The notes below the pieces were generated by a model. It saw only the letters and a list, made by a program, of their open reading frames with translations, searched no databases and had not been told where the DNA came from. This document shows, piece after piece, positions 1 through 12,981 of a stretch of 64,000 bases of DNA (the first letter of the stretch is position 1; each line of letters starts with the position of its first letter). Made by a program: the position numbers and the translations under genes. This DNA is from Colocasia esculenta (lineage: Eukaryota; Streptophyta; Magnoliopsida; Alismatales; Araceae): contig CM024758.1 of NCBI GenBank assembly GCA_014218235.1, positions 71,434,206 through 71,498,205 on the forward strand, written 5' to 3'.

Positions 1-94
1 TCCCTATTCCCATTCCTAGTTTAAGCCTAACTCCTATTAAATTCCAAATTTCCTATTTTCCTCTCCCATTTTAAGCATGAGATCTCTTATTTGG

Positions 95-109
95 GTTCAC
101 TAGTACAAA
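95..109. repeat. Left terminal inverted repeat with GTT target duplication
   Basis: GTT at 95-97 is followed by CACTAGTACAAA at 98-109, matched in inverse at 18190-18201. Similarity stops after 12 bases. Transposase cuts next to the terminal CACTA in this superfamily. Confidence 0.95.
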
Positions 110-117
110 TTATGGAA

Positions 118-262
118 TAGACCACCGTTAGTTAAGAACCGTCGGCGGTTCTGCATAAAGCCAACGGTCTTTAACCGTCGATGTTTTATTTGGGAATAGA
201 CAACACATTAACCGTGGTTTAATATATATGATTTATTTTTTAATATATATCTTCTATTTGAA
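118..262. repeat. Left subterminal AACCGTCG-type repeats
   Basis: Several short direct and inverted copies of an AACCGTCG / CCAACGGT motif occur within 170 bp of the left end. In En/Spm, repeats in this position bind the TNPA protein and form the promoter; that role is inferred here from position only. Confidence 0.75.
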
Positions 263-329
263 CCGTCGTTTAATAGTTATTAAAAGTCCATCTTACTTCC
301 TTAATTCTCCAACCCCCGCCAATTTGGAT

Positions 330-1402
330 TTGGATGGCCCCACATCTCTTCCCCGCCAAAGAAGGGAAACCGCGCTGGAACCCCTCGCCTCGTCCCTCCC
401 AGCATGCAGAAGAGGTCTCCCCATCTCCCGGACGCCCTCACCTCGCCCCTCCCAGCGCGCAGAAGAGTCGCCCCTCCCAGCACGCAGAAGAGGCAGAGGC
501 GCGCCCTCTCTCCGTCGCCCAGACGCCCGCCTGTGCTGGAACGCCCTCGCCTCGCCCCTCCAGCGTGCAGAAGAGGTAGAGGTGCGTCCTCTCCCCATCG
601 CCCGCGCCGGAACATCCTCGCCTCGCCCCTCCCAGTGTGTAGAAGAGTCTCCCTCCCAGCGCGCAGAAGAGGCAGAGGCGCCCCCTTTCCCCATCGCCCG
701 TTCACCCTCCCCTGCGCTGGAACGCCCTCGCCTCGCCCCTCCCAGCGTGCAGAAGAGGCAGAGGCGCGCCCTATCCCCGTCGCCCGGATGCCCGCCTGCG
801 CTGGAACGCCCTCGCCTCGCCCCTCCAGCGTGCAGAAGAGGCAGAGGTGCGCCCTCTCCCCATCGCCCGCGCCGGAACGTCCTCGCCTCGCCCCTCCCAG
901 TGTGCAGAAGAGTCACCCTCCCAGCGCGCAGAAGAGTCACCCTCCCAGCGCGCAGAAGAGGTAGAGGCGCACCCTTTCCCCATCGCCCGTTCGCCCTCCC
1001 CTGCGCTGGAACGCCTCGCTTCGCCCCTCCCAGCGTGCAGAAGAGGCAGAGGCGCGCCCTCTCCCCGTCGCCCGGACGCCCGCCTGTGCTGGAACGCCCT
1101 CGCCTCGCCCCTCCAGCGTGCAGAAGAGGCAGAGGTGCGCCCTCTCCCCATCGCCCGCGCCGGAACATCCTCGCCTCGCCCCTCCCAGTGTGCAGAAGAG
1201 TCGCCCTCCCAGCGCGCAGAAGAGGCAGAGGCGCCCCCTTTCCCCATCGCCCGTTCGGCCTCCCCTGCGCTGGAACGCCCTCGCCTCGCCCCTCCCAACG
1301 CACAGAAGAGGCAGAGGCGCACCCTTTCCCCATCGCCCGGACGCCCTCGCCTACGCCGGAACGCCCTCGCCTCGCCCCTCCCAGCGCACAGAAGAGGTAG
1401 AG
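330..1402. repeat. GC-rich tandem repeat block behind the left CACTA end
   Basis: About 1.07 kb of C-rich DNA is built from short units containing CCTCGCCTCGCCCCTCC and GCAGAAGAGG. A landmark GGAAC precedes the CCTCGCC stretch at 538, 609, 719, 803, 874, 1008, 1091, 1162 and 1272. Spacings run 71-110-84, then 71-134-83, then 71-110, so a higher-order period of about 265 bp is present; the 288-bp version carries one extra 24-bp subunit near 915-940. Because the block is poor in TA, long open frames exist on both strands, but they are pure repeat and I do not call them genes. It lies where En/Spm has its GC-rich downstream control region, a methylation target. Confidence 0.85.
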
Positions 1403-4400
1403 CCAAAACACAGTTCATATGCATTCAAACTAGATGCTACTACATTAGAATATTAGATAAGAAAACTAATAGAGCACCATTTAAAGTAAAAGGCTCAACA
1501 ATTTTACATGATTTGCATTTTATCATGAACTGGACAATGTATAAATGAGTCTTAGTCATTTTATCTTAGAGACTGAATAGACACCTTTAGGATCAAGAAG
1601 TGTAGCACAATAGCATTGGTTAACAATTACATAGATAAGAAAACTAATAGAGCATCATTTCAAGTAAAAGGGTCAACAATTACATAGATAAGAAAACTAA
1701 TATGCGTACAAGTCTGAAAAGACAGGACACACATCTGGGAAGGCAGCAGAATGGGGTATGCTTGCTACTGCATGAGGCTTTTGTATTTGATTAAAGTGTG
1801 TTCACAGATGTTGAAATCTTCATAATCTACACCCCCTCCTTAGCATGTTGTTGAGCATTTTTTTTTTTTGGCTTATCTGAAAATTGATGTCATTTTGAAT
1901 GTGAGTTGTCTAGAACAACGTTCTAATTTAGGGGTTATATTGAAAAAGTAAAGAAAAGGGAGAGTGTGGACAAAAGGTACAACTGATAAATAGGCAGCAG
2001 TATAGCAGTAACATTCATCCCCTTAGAAGGAGACTATATGGTTGCCAGATCGTTATATTCATTCCCTTTTGAACAATAAAACTGTATAGCAGTAACAACA
2101 GTTCAGAAAGAATTATAAGGAAAATCAAAACATACAAGGGATAAATATGCAGCAGTTCCAACAAGAAAACAAAAGAGATCCATCCAAAGTACTGTCCTAG
2201 ATTTGGACTCACATCAACATAATTTCCATCTAACCCAGGTGCATGAGGGCATTCAATGTTTGCATTAGCTTCAGAAGTAGCACAAGAGCTGCATTTTTGT
2301 TGAGAGTTTAGATGTTCTGCCCATTTAATTATTTTATCTCCAGTTGAGAGTTTAGATGGAACCCCAGGCAGCCTTTAGAAAGAGGAATGAGCATCCCTAG
2401 TTATGAACTCCATATCCAAAAACTATTATATGCCCATAAATTTCTGAATAGATTCTCCATGAGTTTTCCTTCAAGATTTTTTATGTCTGCCTATATAGTG
2501 AATGTCTGTCATCTTCTTTAGTCTATGCATTTTTATTATTCTATATTACTCATTTAATTTTAAACATGTCTTTTCAGATTAACAGAAAATTATATTTTCA
2601 CAGGTTAAGTGTGTGCTTTAAAATTCAAAAGGGTTATCCTTATTGGATTTTGCCTTGGACAGTGTGTGGACAAAAGGTACATTTGCTAATCCCTACCAGT
2701 TTGGTGTATATTTGCTTTAATAAGACCATTTTCTTTTTCTTTAAGCAAAGTTCAATGTTTTCAGAATTATTTACTTTCTGACTTTTTAAAGTGGTTGTGT
2801 TTAAATGATTGATAATTCCTACCAGTTTAATGTGAAAATGTTCCTGACAACATTGTGTTACTGTTTTGTGGAATTGGTATTGTTTTGGGGTTAAATATTG
2901 TTGTTACTATTTTGGAATGGATAGCATGTTTATTATAAAGTCAAGTGATTTCACCCTTGCCTTTTGCCATCCAAAGCATTGTTCAAAGGATGTGGACTGG
3001 ACTTGAGATTATCAAGTTCCATAGTCATTGTGCCCCAAGACATTAAATAAGTCAAAAAATATATAATTTCATAGCCATTGTTTCACTGTTGCTTCCTTCC
3101 ATCTCTCCCCATCCCTCCCTCAAGTCTGCATATTTCCCCTTTCTATTTTTCAATTATTTTGGCCTACCATTATCCTGGCTGATTGGAAAGGTTGTGTTCA
3201 AGAAAATAGAAAGGTTTTGATTCTGTAAGTTGTAGTTGTCACCTTGGTTTTGATTCTTTAATATCTTCCTGGACTGGCTGGAAGCTCAAACTCAGTTTAG
3301 ACTTGGTTTTGATTATGAAAGAAGTAAGAACTCACTCTTGATTTAATGTGAACCTGACAGAGTTTGTCAGTGTGTGGTCCTCATCTAGTAATGAAAACGT
3401 TGACGAGCGTTGGTCTGTTATGGATCCATGTTCCATTTTAAGATATAACTCTGAAGACAAAACAAACGAAAGGGAAAACAGAGTTGGACAATCTAATAGG
3501 GAAACAAAGGACAAATGCCAAGAACAAACAGGAAACAACTCCCATTTTCCAAGTTAAATCCTATGCATGGTGTATCTGCTGAGAAGTGGCCTCACAAATC
3601 CCTTCCGCATGCAACTGACCTCTGTTGTAAATATAAGACCTACATGTGCTGATCAGAGAATGTTATGGGTGTATACGTATAGAAATTAACTCCATCTACC
3701 CATATGTGCTTAGGGGCATCATTGACGATAATATGTATAGCGTTCTATTAGGTAAAAAATGCTAGAAAATTATCACGGCGTGCGTGGTCAGGCAGGCGGG
3801 ACCTGTCAGTGTATTGTCCATCATCTGACATAATAGAGTTAAATTACTTTATATACATATCAAAAATAGTACATTGTAATTGAAATTACTGTTATAAAAA
3901 AAAATCACAATACAAGTCCACAAGTCTGTAAAAGTGACTGGGTGGGGGGTGTCAAATACTGGCTGAACGGAAGTTTGGAAAATTGACAAGCATAACTCAT
4001 GAAATATGCATAACAACATAATCTACAAAAATGTCAATCCCAAGACTGTAGTTGTTGGTGCAAAAAAATGAAAAACCATCTAGAAAAGATGAAACTGAAG
4101 CAACACTTAATTGTTGCTATAAAAAACCATGTAGAAAAGATCATACAGAAGTAGAAGCTCCATCAAACTATTGTAACAAAGCAAAGCAAAACTCAGGCCT
4201 ACCATTATCCCCTTTCTTCAATCCATGAGCATAAAACTATCACAAAAAAGGTAATTTCTGATGTTCATTGTAGACTACTTTAATACTAGAATTTTAGGAG
4301 GGCAGCAAGAAAAACCTAGAGTTTGACTGAAGATGAGCAAAGACAATTTTAGATGTTCATTGTAGACTGCAAAAAACTTAGAATTTGACTGAAGATGAGC

Positions 4401-5003
4401 AAAGCCAATTTCTGAAGGTCATTATAGAGTGCTTTAGCTGAATTGTATCTGTAAACTTTAGCAGTCTACTAGATGAGCAAAGGCATTTTGTTTTATTATA
4501 TACTTTACTGTTAGGATTAGGCCTTTGGTGGTCTTTTCTCTTTGAGACCCATTTTGACAGCTATAAAGTGTAGAACACAAATGTTATTAAAGATTTTTAG
4601 ATTAGATAAAATTTAAAACAGAATTCTGCATTAAGCCTATGAGGGGGTATATGTATCTTTTTTCTCTATTTTTTGAAGACTCTCAATGTCTAAAACCCAG
4701 CTGATGCAAGTTAGAAATGGCCTTTTCAAGTATAAACAAGCCATGATCAATAACCAGAAATTAAATCAAGACTAGCTCTGTCAGTTTTGGTTTCCAGTCC
4801 AGTTTTTATATGAGTGCAGGGAAATCACGTGGTCTAGATGGCTTTTCCAGGGTTTCTTCCCTGAAACCCATGTGAACCCCGGTTTACATCTCTTTTAGAT
4901 TTTTTCCTCTAGAAGAGTTTTAGAATTACATTGTAATGAATGTGTAATTAGTACTAAAGTCTTCCATTTAATTAGTACTGCAATTCCCTACAAGATGTTA
5001 ATT
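1403..5003. other. AT-rich CACTA interior without a recognisable gene
   Basis: No open frame above about 70 codons has a recognisable motif. Small direct repeats occur, for example AGATAAGAAAACTAATA near 1455, 1632 and 1686, and GTGTGGACAAAAGGTAC at 1965 and 2663. One exon-like minus-strand segment is listed separately. The rest could be intron, untranslated or spacer DNA. Confidence 0.6.
2213..2316 (-). other. Exon-like Cys-containing segment, unidentified
   Basis: Read on the minus strand, a 104-nt open segment starts just after a GGGCAG acceptor-like site and stops at a GTGAGT donor-like site (2212 downward). It would encode HLNSQQKCSSCATSEAN followed by a short Pro/Gly-containing tail. 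I do not recognise the family. Orientation opposite to the transposase genes and splice-like borders fit a captured host exon, but chance is possible for so short a piece. Confidence 0.25.
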
Positions 5004-6133
5004 AGAACTTCAGAATCTGAACTTCAGGAATTCTGAAGTTCAGAATTCTAAACTTCATTAAAAAAGGTTAGGGATGCCTTACTAGTTTGGAATTGTCAAA
5101 AGAATGATGGTACTGATTACATCATGTTAGATAAGAGTGAACTTTAGAATTCTGAAAATCTGAACTTCAGAATTCTGAAAATCTGAACTTTAGAATTCTG
5201 AACTTCAGGAATTCTGAAGTTCAGAATTCTAAACTTCAGAATTCTGAACAGAGTTCTAAAGTTTAGAACTTCAGAATCTGAACTTCAGGAATTCTGAAGT
5301 TCAGAATTCTAAACTTCATTAAAAAAAGGTTAGGGATGCCTTACTAGTTTGGAATTGTCAAAAGAATGATGGTACTGATTACATCATGTTAGATAAGAGT
5401 GAACTTTAGAATTCTGAAAATCTGAACTTCAGAAATTCTGAAGTTCAGAATTCTAAACTTCAGAATTCTGAACAGAGTTCTAAAGTTTAGAACTTCAGAA
5501 TCTGAACTTCAGGAATTCTGAAGTTCAGAATTCTAAACTTCATTAAAAAAAGGTTAGGGATGCCTTACTAGTTTGGAATTGTCAAAAGAATGATGGTACT
5601 GATTACATCATGTTAGATAAGAGTGAACTTTAGAATTCTGAAAATCTGAACTTCAGAATTCTGAAAATCTGAACTTTAGAATTCTGAACTTCAGAAATTC
5701 TGAACTTTAGAATTCTAAACTTCAGAATTCTGAAGTTCAGAATTCTAAAGTTTAGAACTTCAGAATCTGAACTTCAGGAATTCTGAAGTTCAGAATTCTA
5801 AACTTCATTAAAAAAAGGTTAGGGATGCCTTACTAGTTTAGAATTGTCAAAAGAATGATGGTACTGATTACATCATGTTAGATAAGAGTGAACTTTAGAA
5901 TTCTGAAAATCTGAACTTCAGAATTCTGAAAATCTGAACTTTAAAATCTGAAGTTCAGAATTCTAAACTTTAGAATTCTGAACAGAGTTCTAAAGATTAG
6001 AACTTCAGAATCTGAACTTTAGGAATTCTGAAGTTCAGAATTCTAAACTTCATTAAAAAAAAGTTATGGATGCCTTACTAGTTTGGAATTGTCAAAAGAA
6101 TGATGGTACTGATTACATCATGTTAGATAAGAG
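5004..6133. repeat. GAATTC-centred palindromic minisatellite with ~250-bp higher-order units
   Basis: Dense copies of TTCAGAATTCTGAA variants alternate with a conserved single-copy-like spacer beginning CATTAAAAAAAGGTTAGGG at 5056, 5317, 5541, 5806 and 6051, giving periods of 261, 224, 265 and 245 bp. The GAATTC core makes each unit able to form a hairpin, and transcripts through the array would be strongly self-complementary. A truncated sixth spacer copy lies at 13685. The array sits directly 5' of the transposase gene. Confidence 0.88.
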
Positions 6134-6746
6134 TGAGAACCAGAAAAAGAAAAAAAGTAAATTAAATTAAATATTTCTCTTGTTCAATCTTTTCTTGATA
6201 CTTATCTGCATAACTTTTGCATATAGCTGAATAACATGTAAAAGGAAATCTTTTGTATGACGGAAAGCAGAAAACGTGAAATGTAGGTCCTTGGTATGTC
6301 TGTTCATGGATACTGCTTGACATTCTTGTTCAATCTTTTCTTGATACTTATTCTCCATTGTTATGATATTCATGTCTGCGAGTATAGTACTTGTGGAACG
6401 TCTCTCTATAGATTTGCAACTCTATTAAGTCCCCCAACTCTATAGATAAAATAACATGCATAAGAAAGTGAGGAAGAAATTTAAATTGGCAATGAACTGT
6501 ATGCAACACAAACTGGCAAGCCAGTCAATGTCATTTCATTTAGTCAGTCTATAACACATTTTTTTCCATAGAGGGCAGTATTGCTGATTAGTTGTGAGTT
6601 GGGGGGGAAATGCAACTTACTTGTTCGTTTATTGCAACATTAACTTTTCAATTTTTCTATCATAGCACTACATCTTTCACTATATTAATTTTTTTTAGCT
6701 TATTGTGTGAATTTACATGCTAACTATGTTTTTTTTTCTTTACAAG

Positions 6747-9700
6747 ATGGAGTTAAATTATATCATTGATAAGAGTTGGATGTATAAATATAAGACCAAA
6801 CACGAACGTGTTAATACCGATTTTTTGGCTGGAGTTGAGCAATTCATGCAATTTGCATCACAAAATTTGAACAATGATTCTTCTTCAGTGATGAGATGCC
6901 CGTGCTATAAGTGTGAAAATAAGTTTTATCGTGAAAAAAATATCGTTCATTATCATATTGTTAGAGAGGGATTTACTGAAGGATACACTACTTGGCAATT
7001 CCATGGAGAATCTTATAGAAAATCTCAAGTGGCTGATAGTATGCTTACTGGTTCAATGGATGATATGGCTGGGATGTTAAATGATGCATTTATGTGGCAA
7101 CCTGTCAATGATGATGTCCAAAATGAAGAGCACAATCAAGAGACAAACACATTTACAAAGCTCGTGGAAGAAGCTAGTAAACCTCTTTATGCAAATTGCA
7201 ATAAGTATTCAAAGCTTTCATTCATTGTGCGTTTATTTCAACTCAAGTGCCTACATAAATGGAGCAATAAATCTTTCTCTGTCATGCTTGCATTATTCAA
7301 AGATGCATTGCCTGTTGATAATACACTTCCAAGTTCTTGGTATGAATCTAAGAAGGTGATGTCCCAATTGGGTCTGGATTGTAAGAAGATACATGCATGT
7401 CCAAATGATTGTGTATTATTTAGAAAAGAATATGAAAATCTCGATAGATGTCCGAGGTGAATGCTTCTAGATGGAAGGAGAGAAAAAGCAATACAAGAAG
7501 AAAAAAGACTGTGCCAGTAAAAATTCTTCGTCACTTTCCTTTAATCCCAAGGCTTCAAAGGTTGTTCATGTCAGAGAAGACTGCAAATTTAATGACATGG
7601 CATCATACAACTCCACAAGATGAATATGGAAAAATGAGTCATCCCAGAGACTCCAAGGCTTGGAAAGACTTTGATGAAAAGTTTCCGTCTTTCAGTAGAG
7701 ATCCCCGTAATATCAGACTCGGACTGGCTAGCGACGGTTTTAGTCCATTTAAGATAGCAACAGGTAGCAGTCGAAGCACATGGCCTGTCATTTTAATAGC
7801 TTATAATTTACCTCCATGGTTAGCAATGAAGCAATCTTTCTTTATGATGTCTCTTCTTATAGATGGTCCAAAATCTCCTGGCAATGATATTGATGTTTAT
7901 CTTCAACCATTAATTGAAGAGTTGAAAATATTATGGGAGCATGGAGTAGAGACATATGATGCTGAGAGAAAACAACTATTTAAAATGCATGCTGCTGTTT
8001 TATGGACAATTAATGACTTTCCAACATATGGTATGTTGTCTGGTTGGAGCACACATGAATATAAAGCTTGTCCTATTTGTCATGTTCACCATGGATCAAT
8101 ATATCTTCCTTTTAGTCGTAAGTGTGTATATATGAAGCACCGTCGTTTTTTACCATATGACCATCATTGGAGAGAAGATACTCAAACATTCAATGGTAAA
8201 GTTGAGTATGAACTACCCTCAATTCCTTTGTCTGGAGATGATGTGTTAAGAAAGTGGGAAGGTTATAATAATGTCATATTCGGGAAAGATCCTGACGATG
8301 TACCTCGAGCTAGTAAGAATTGAGCACAAGAATTGCCAGAGGGTTGGAAGAAGAAAAGTATTTTTTTTGAGCTCCCATATTGGAAAAGCTTATTAGTTAG
8401 ACATAATCTAGATGTTATGCATATTGAAAAAAATGTTTGTGAAAAAATCTTGCATACAATTCTGCAAAGTGATGGCAAAAGTAAGGATAACATTAAAGCA
8501 CGTCTTGATATGAAGAAGTTGAAAATCAGGAAGCCTCTACATGTTAGACCATCAAAGAAGTATGCTGGGAAATTTATTTTGCCTCATGCCTCTTACAATA
8601 TGACCAATGTGGAGAAGCAAAGGTTTTTAGGGGTGCTGAAAAATTTGAAACTGCCAGATGGATTTTCTTCAAATATTTCTCAGTAGGTACGACCACGAGA
8701 ACGGAAAATTGTGGGAATGAAGAGTCATGATTGTCATGTAATGATGCAACAACTCCTTCCATTAGCCATGAGAACTGCACTTTCAAAATCTGTTGCTTTG
8801 GTGTTGAATGAGTATTGCATATTTTTTAGAGAGTTGTGTGCTAAAGTGATAGATGTTAAGACAATGGAAAAACTTGAAAAGTCGATTCCCATAATCCTCT
8901 GTAAATTAGAGAGGATTTTCCCTCCTGCATTTTTCGATGTCATGGTGCACTTGACTGTTCATATTGCTACGGAGGCTAAACTTGCAGGACCGGTGCAGTT
9001 CCGATGGATGTATCCAATAGAGAGATTTTTACTTACACTAAAGAATTATGTACGCAACAGAAGTCGGCCTGAGGGTTCGATTGCAGAAGGTTATCTTATG
9101 GAGGAAGCTACAATTTTTTGTGCACGTTACCTGAATGATGTAGAAAGTAAATTAAATAGACCAATGCGATTTGATCAGGGATCTATTGGAGCAAGAGTTT
9201 CGCAACATATAACTGCAGAGAATGCATATCAAGCACATCGTTTTTTATTATTCAATACCCCATCAATACAACCATACATATTGTAAGTTTGATGTATGGT
9301 TTTATAAACCTCTTTATTTAGTACTTATTTCTTCAACTAACCTATATATTTTTCCTTTTCTATATAGGGTACATAAAATTTTTGTGAAAGGCCAACATCC
9401 AACTTGGAGTGATGATCATATCCAATTAGAGCAGCATAACAAATTTACTGGATAGTTTAGGGATTATGTAAATTTTGTACTCTCTTTTGTCACTTCAATA
9501 TTCTCTGAAGGAATTAATATTAACATTTTGTTTTTCTTTTTATATTTTTAGGTTGATCAATTAAGAGAGCAAATGACTATACCAAAAGAAGTTACATGTC
9601 TTGCTCGAGGTCCTAAATATGACATTGTCTTATACCAAGGATTTTTCATAAATGGATACAAATTTGAAGTAGAAGTTGTGGATAAGACACGAGTTACACA

Positions 9701-10154
9701 AAACAGCGGCCTTGTAACTATTGGTGATAATGAAAATATTTTTTATGGCATTCTGCAAAACATAATAGAGTTTCAGTTTGGTACCTTATCGCCCATAATT
9801 CTTTTCAAGTGCAAGTGGTATGATATGAAAAAGGGACTTGGCCTATCAGTGGATGATTTCAAACTCACTTCTGTGAACACAACACGATCAACCTATGAAG
9901 ATGAGCCATTTATATTTCCATCACAAGCACAACAAGTGTATTATTCTGCTGACCCTTTAAAGGTGGGATGGAGTGTTGTCTGTCGATGGAAACCAAGAGA
10001 TACTTATGAAGTACCTATAGTTGAAACTCAAGATGAGGAAAATGAGGATGTTCCAATTTTGAGAGGCATAGAGCCAACGATACCAAATGATAACTTAGAA
10101 GCTAGTGACAATGATGTTTCTTGGGTGAGAAGGGAGCTTGGTGTTGGTACATGA
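6747..10154 (+). pseudogene. tnp2-type CACTA transposase, broken
   Basis: This is the catalytic transposase of the element. I chose the ATG at 6747 because it starts the conserved N-terminus (IDKSWMY, a Cys-rich CPCYKC segment) of the transposase-associated domain; an ATG at 6717 only adds hydrophobic residues. The transposase domain follows (LGLASDGFSPF, PGNDIDVYLQPL, WTINDFPTYGMLSGW), then a DUF4218-like part (MVHLTVHIATEA, WMYPIERF) and, after two introns, a DUF4216-like C-terminus. Introns 9283-9367 and 9468-9551 have GT...AG borders and keep frame. Breaks: a one-base loss near 7457-7459 in a Cys-Pro motif, TGA at 8321, TAG at 8684, and TAG at 9453 where a Trp is expected. TGA at 10152 may also be premature because 15 further open codons follow to TAA at 10200. 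Confidence 0.92.
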
Positions 10155-10444
10155 ATCAATGAAGATTTATTGGCTGAAGTGAGGAAGAAAAATAAAAAAT
10201 AACAAATGTATTCACTTATAGCTTTTAACGTCATTTCTTAGTGTAATTGTTGTCTTCACTACTTTTAAAATTCTATGCGAACAATACATGTTTTTTTATA
10301 CCCTTTTAATGTACATTTTACATTTTTTGAAGTTACTAAAAAAGAAAGTCTTTAGATAGTGCAGCATCTTGGTATTACCTTGTGTTTTTATACCCTTTTA
10401 ATGTATATTTTGCATTTTCTTAAGTATCTTTCTATTACAGAAAA

Positions 10445-12981
10445 ATGCCACCAAAAACAAGGAACATGATTGTAACTTCATCACATAGCAAGAAAACTCC
10501 AAGTGACATTTTTACCCCCCAAAATAGGCATGCACCATATCCTCCAATAGGCAAGTTATTTTCTTTTTGTCATCAAGATGCTGGTTATTTCAATGTTTAT
10601 GAATGCAGAATGTGTAAAATGGATGTGTAAGTTTACTTATTATCTGGATAACATTTTGATTTTGCAGTTGTTCGTGACAATGGTATGCTGAGGGAATATC
10701 AAGAGAATAGAGAAAAACAGTTCTCCATTAAATTTGATGGGCAAAATATACATGTAGAGGAGAGGAGGCCTAGTAGACTTCAAGAGAGTAAGTTATATCA
10801 GAGAAAAATCTACACTTTTAATCTTTTAAGATTGTGATGAAGAAGTTGATTTTGTCTAGCTTGTAGTGACCCTTAATAGAGTTGATTTTTTTTTTCAGGT
10901 GTTATCTCACAAAGGAGCACTGTTCAACAACCACATGTAGAGGATAGAAGGCCTAGTAGAATTCATGGTCAAGAGAGTAAGTTATATTAAAGAAAAATCT
11001 ATACTTTTAATTTCTTAAGATTGTGATGAAGAAGTTGATTTTGCCTAGCTTGTAGTGACCATTAATAGAGTTGATTTTTTTTTTCAGTTGTTATCTCACA
11101 AAGGAGCACTGTTCAACAGCCACATGCACTTGGAGTGACTATTGGTAGAGTTGAGGATACAGAACATGCTCCCCCATCTCATGATATGGTTGGTGAGTGT
11201 CCACTTCAGGCATCTAATGATGTATATGAGGACAATTCTCAGGAGAATCTTGAAGAAAACTCTAACCACCAAGTAGCACCAACAAAATCAATTAGTAAAG
11301 TGAGAAGAACACGAGGGCCCATATCTAAAACAACATGTAATCCTCCAAAAGGGCAGAAGTGGAGATGCATTTTTATTGACCAACAACCAGTTGGTGTAGA
11401 GGCTTCAAAGCTTGCAGAAGTTCAAGGATTATATGCAAGAAATGATAATTATTTTCCCCCTTATAAAGAGAGGAAGGAACAATCCAAGCAAAGCTTGAAT
11501 GATGTGATGAAGGATATATTGGTAAGTTTATTTCAATTATATTAAAAATTTTCATCATTTTATATGTAAGGATATATTGTTGTTGTCAACTATGTAGGTA
11601 CAATATGATTTTGTCGACAAAGAGGGATTTCCCACAAACATGGCTGATGTCACTAGATTTTGTGAGTTTTCAATATCAAGTAAGTTGACAGAGTGGCGTG
11701 CAACATTAAAAAGGGCAGGATATATGGAAGGTGTTGATGAAGAATTGTCTGTGATGCCACCCAATGAAAGGATAAGTGAACAATCTTGGAATTTACTTCT
11801 GCAATATTGGAAAAACTCAAAGAAAATTCAAGAAATAGAGAGAAATAAGAAAAATCGTGTAGCGGATCAAGCAACACATACGCTTGGGGCAAAATCTATT
11901 GCTCGCCACAATTATGAACAAGTATCTCCTTTGCACTAATTCCTTAATTTTTTTTAAATTGAAATTTTGAGTCATTGCTAGAATATACACAATTTTCAAC
12001 TTGGTTGCAGCAACAAAAGTTGGGTGACAATTATTCAACACTTGAGGCATATGTTGCAGCTCATAAGATGAAAAGTGGGGAGTATCCAAATGCATATACC
12101 CACACTATATGTGTATGTATTTGTTTATATAGACTAACATTGTATGAAAATGAATATACCTGATTACATTTTTTTTCGTTGCAGGAGAAAGTAATAGCAG
12201 CATCTGAAAAAAAAAAATCTCACAAATAGTTCAAATCCATCTATATTAACACCAATCCTTGATGATGTTTATAATGGACATCATGGAGGATATGAGAGGG
12301 GCCGAGGGTTGGGATGGTCTAGAGGAGCTTGGAGGCATAACATGTCAAGTGAAGCTTCCAATGAGAATGTAAGACAACTTACAACTGAATTACAACACAC
12401 ACAATCTGAACTTCAAAATGCAATGAAGGAAATAGACAATATGCATGCACGTGAGAGGGAGATGGAAGCAAGACAACAAGAACACATGGAGGTTGTGCTT
12501 GCACGCGAGAGAGAGTTGGAAATGCGACAACAAAAACAAGAAGAGGCCATGGAAGGTAGAGAGCGAGAGATGCTATCACAAATCCAACAAATGAAAGATA
12601 TGCTTTCCATGTTCGTTTCTAGTGACTCGGTGAGTCGAATAGTGCATCTCAACACAATTATGACTATGCTTTTCTAAATATTTCATTTCAGAATTCCATT
12701 CACAGATTTAGAATAACTGAAATTTTAGAACCTTGAACTCTTCAGAATTTCTGAACTTTAGAATTCTGAACTTTAGATCTGATGTATATGGTTCTTAGGA
12801 TGTGTAGAAACCCCATAAATTCTAGTGCAAGTATTTTGATTATATTTTTTTGAATTATATATCCTGAATTAACTATTTACTTATGCTACTACAAGTATTG
12901 AGATTTTCTCATTTCTTTTTATAGGTTGGAGATCGCAGGTCACGTGCTGGGACATCACGTTATCCGCCTCCACTTCCATAG
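10445..12981 (+). pseudogene. tnpA-like protein gene of the CACTA element (Transposase_24-like)
   Basis: This is the second CACTA gene, equivalent in position to En/Spm tnpA, whose product binds subterminal repeats. Exon-like segments with GT...AG borders are about 10445-10626, 10668-10787, 10899-10976, 11088-11521, 11599-11921, 12011-12112, 12185-12629 and 12925-12981. The 11599-11921 part carries SWNLLLQYW and HTLGAKSIARH, features of the plant Ptta/En/Spm transposase family. The 12309-12629 part is a Glu/Gln-rich coiled coil (EREMEARQQEH), expected for a dimerising DNA-binding protein. An A11 run at 12205 causes a frame change, so the copy looks broken unless splicing avoids it. The first exon's borders are uncertain. 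Confidence 0.8.
10751..11122 (+). repeat. Tandem exon-intron duplication inside the tnpA-like gene
   Basis: Two adjacent copies (10751-10933 and 10934-11122) each hold an exon piece with GGCCTAGTAGA, a GTAAGTTATAT donor, a ~110-bp intron ending in a T-run plus CAG, and the start of the next exon with CTCACAAAGGAGCACTG. The second copy has six extra bases (ATGGTC) in the exon, which keeps frame. Confidence 0.88.

Noticed and set aside
1..94. Possible gene or LTR end before the CACTA element
   Set aside because: Too short and featureless to assign; it is simply the insertion target flank.
228..1411. Long open frames on both strands (up to 390 codons) in the GC-rich block
   Set aside because: They are translations of a tandem repeat poor in TA, open in several frames at once, with no domain. 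Treated as repeat.
5004..6133. Regular repeats resembling a CRISPR array
   Set aside because: Units are palindromic minisatellite words with variable spacing and repeated, not unique, spacers, in a plant transposon.
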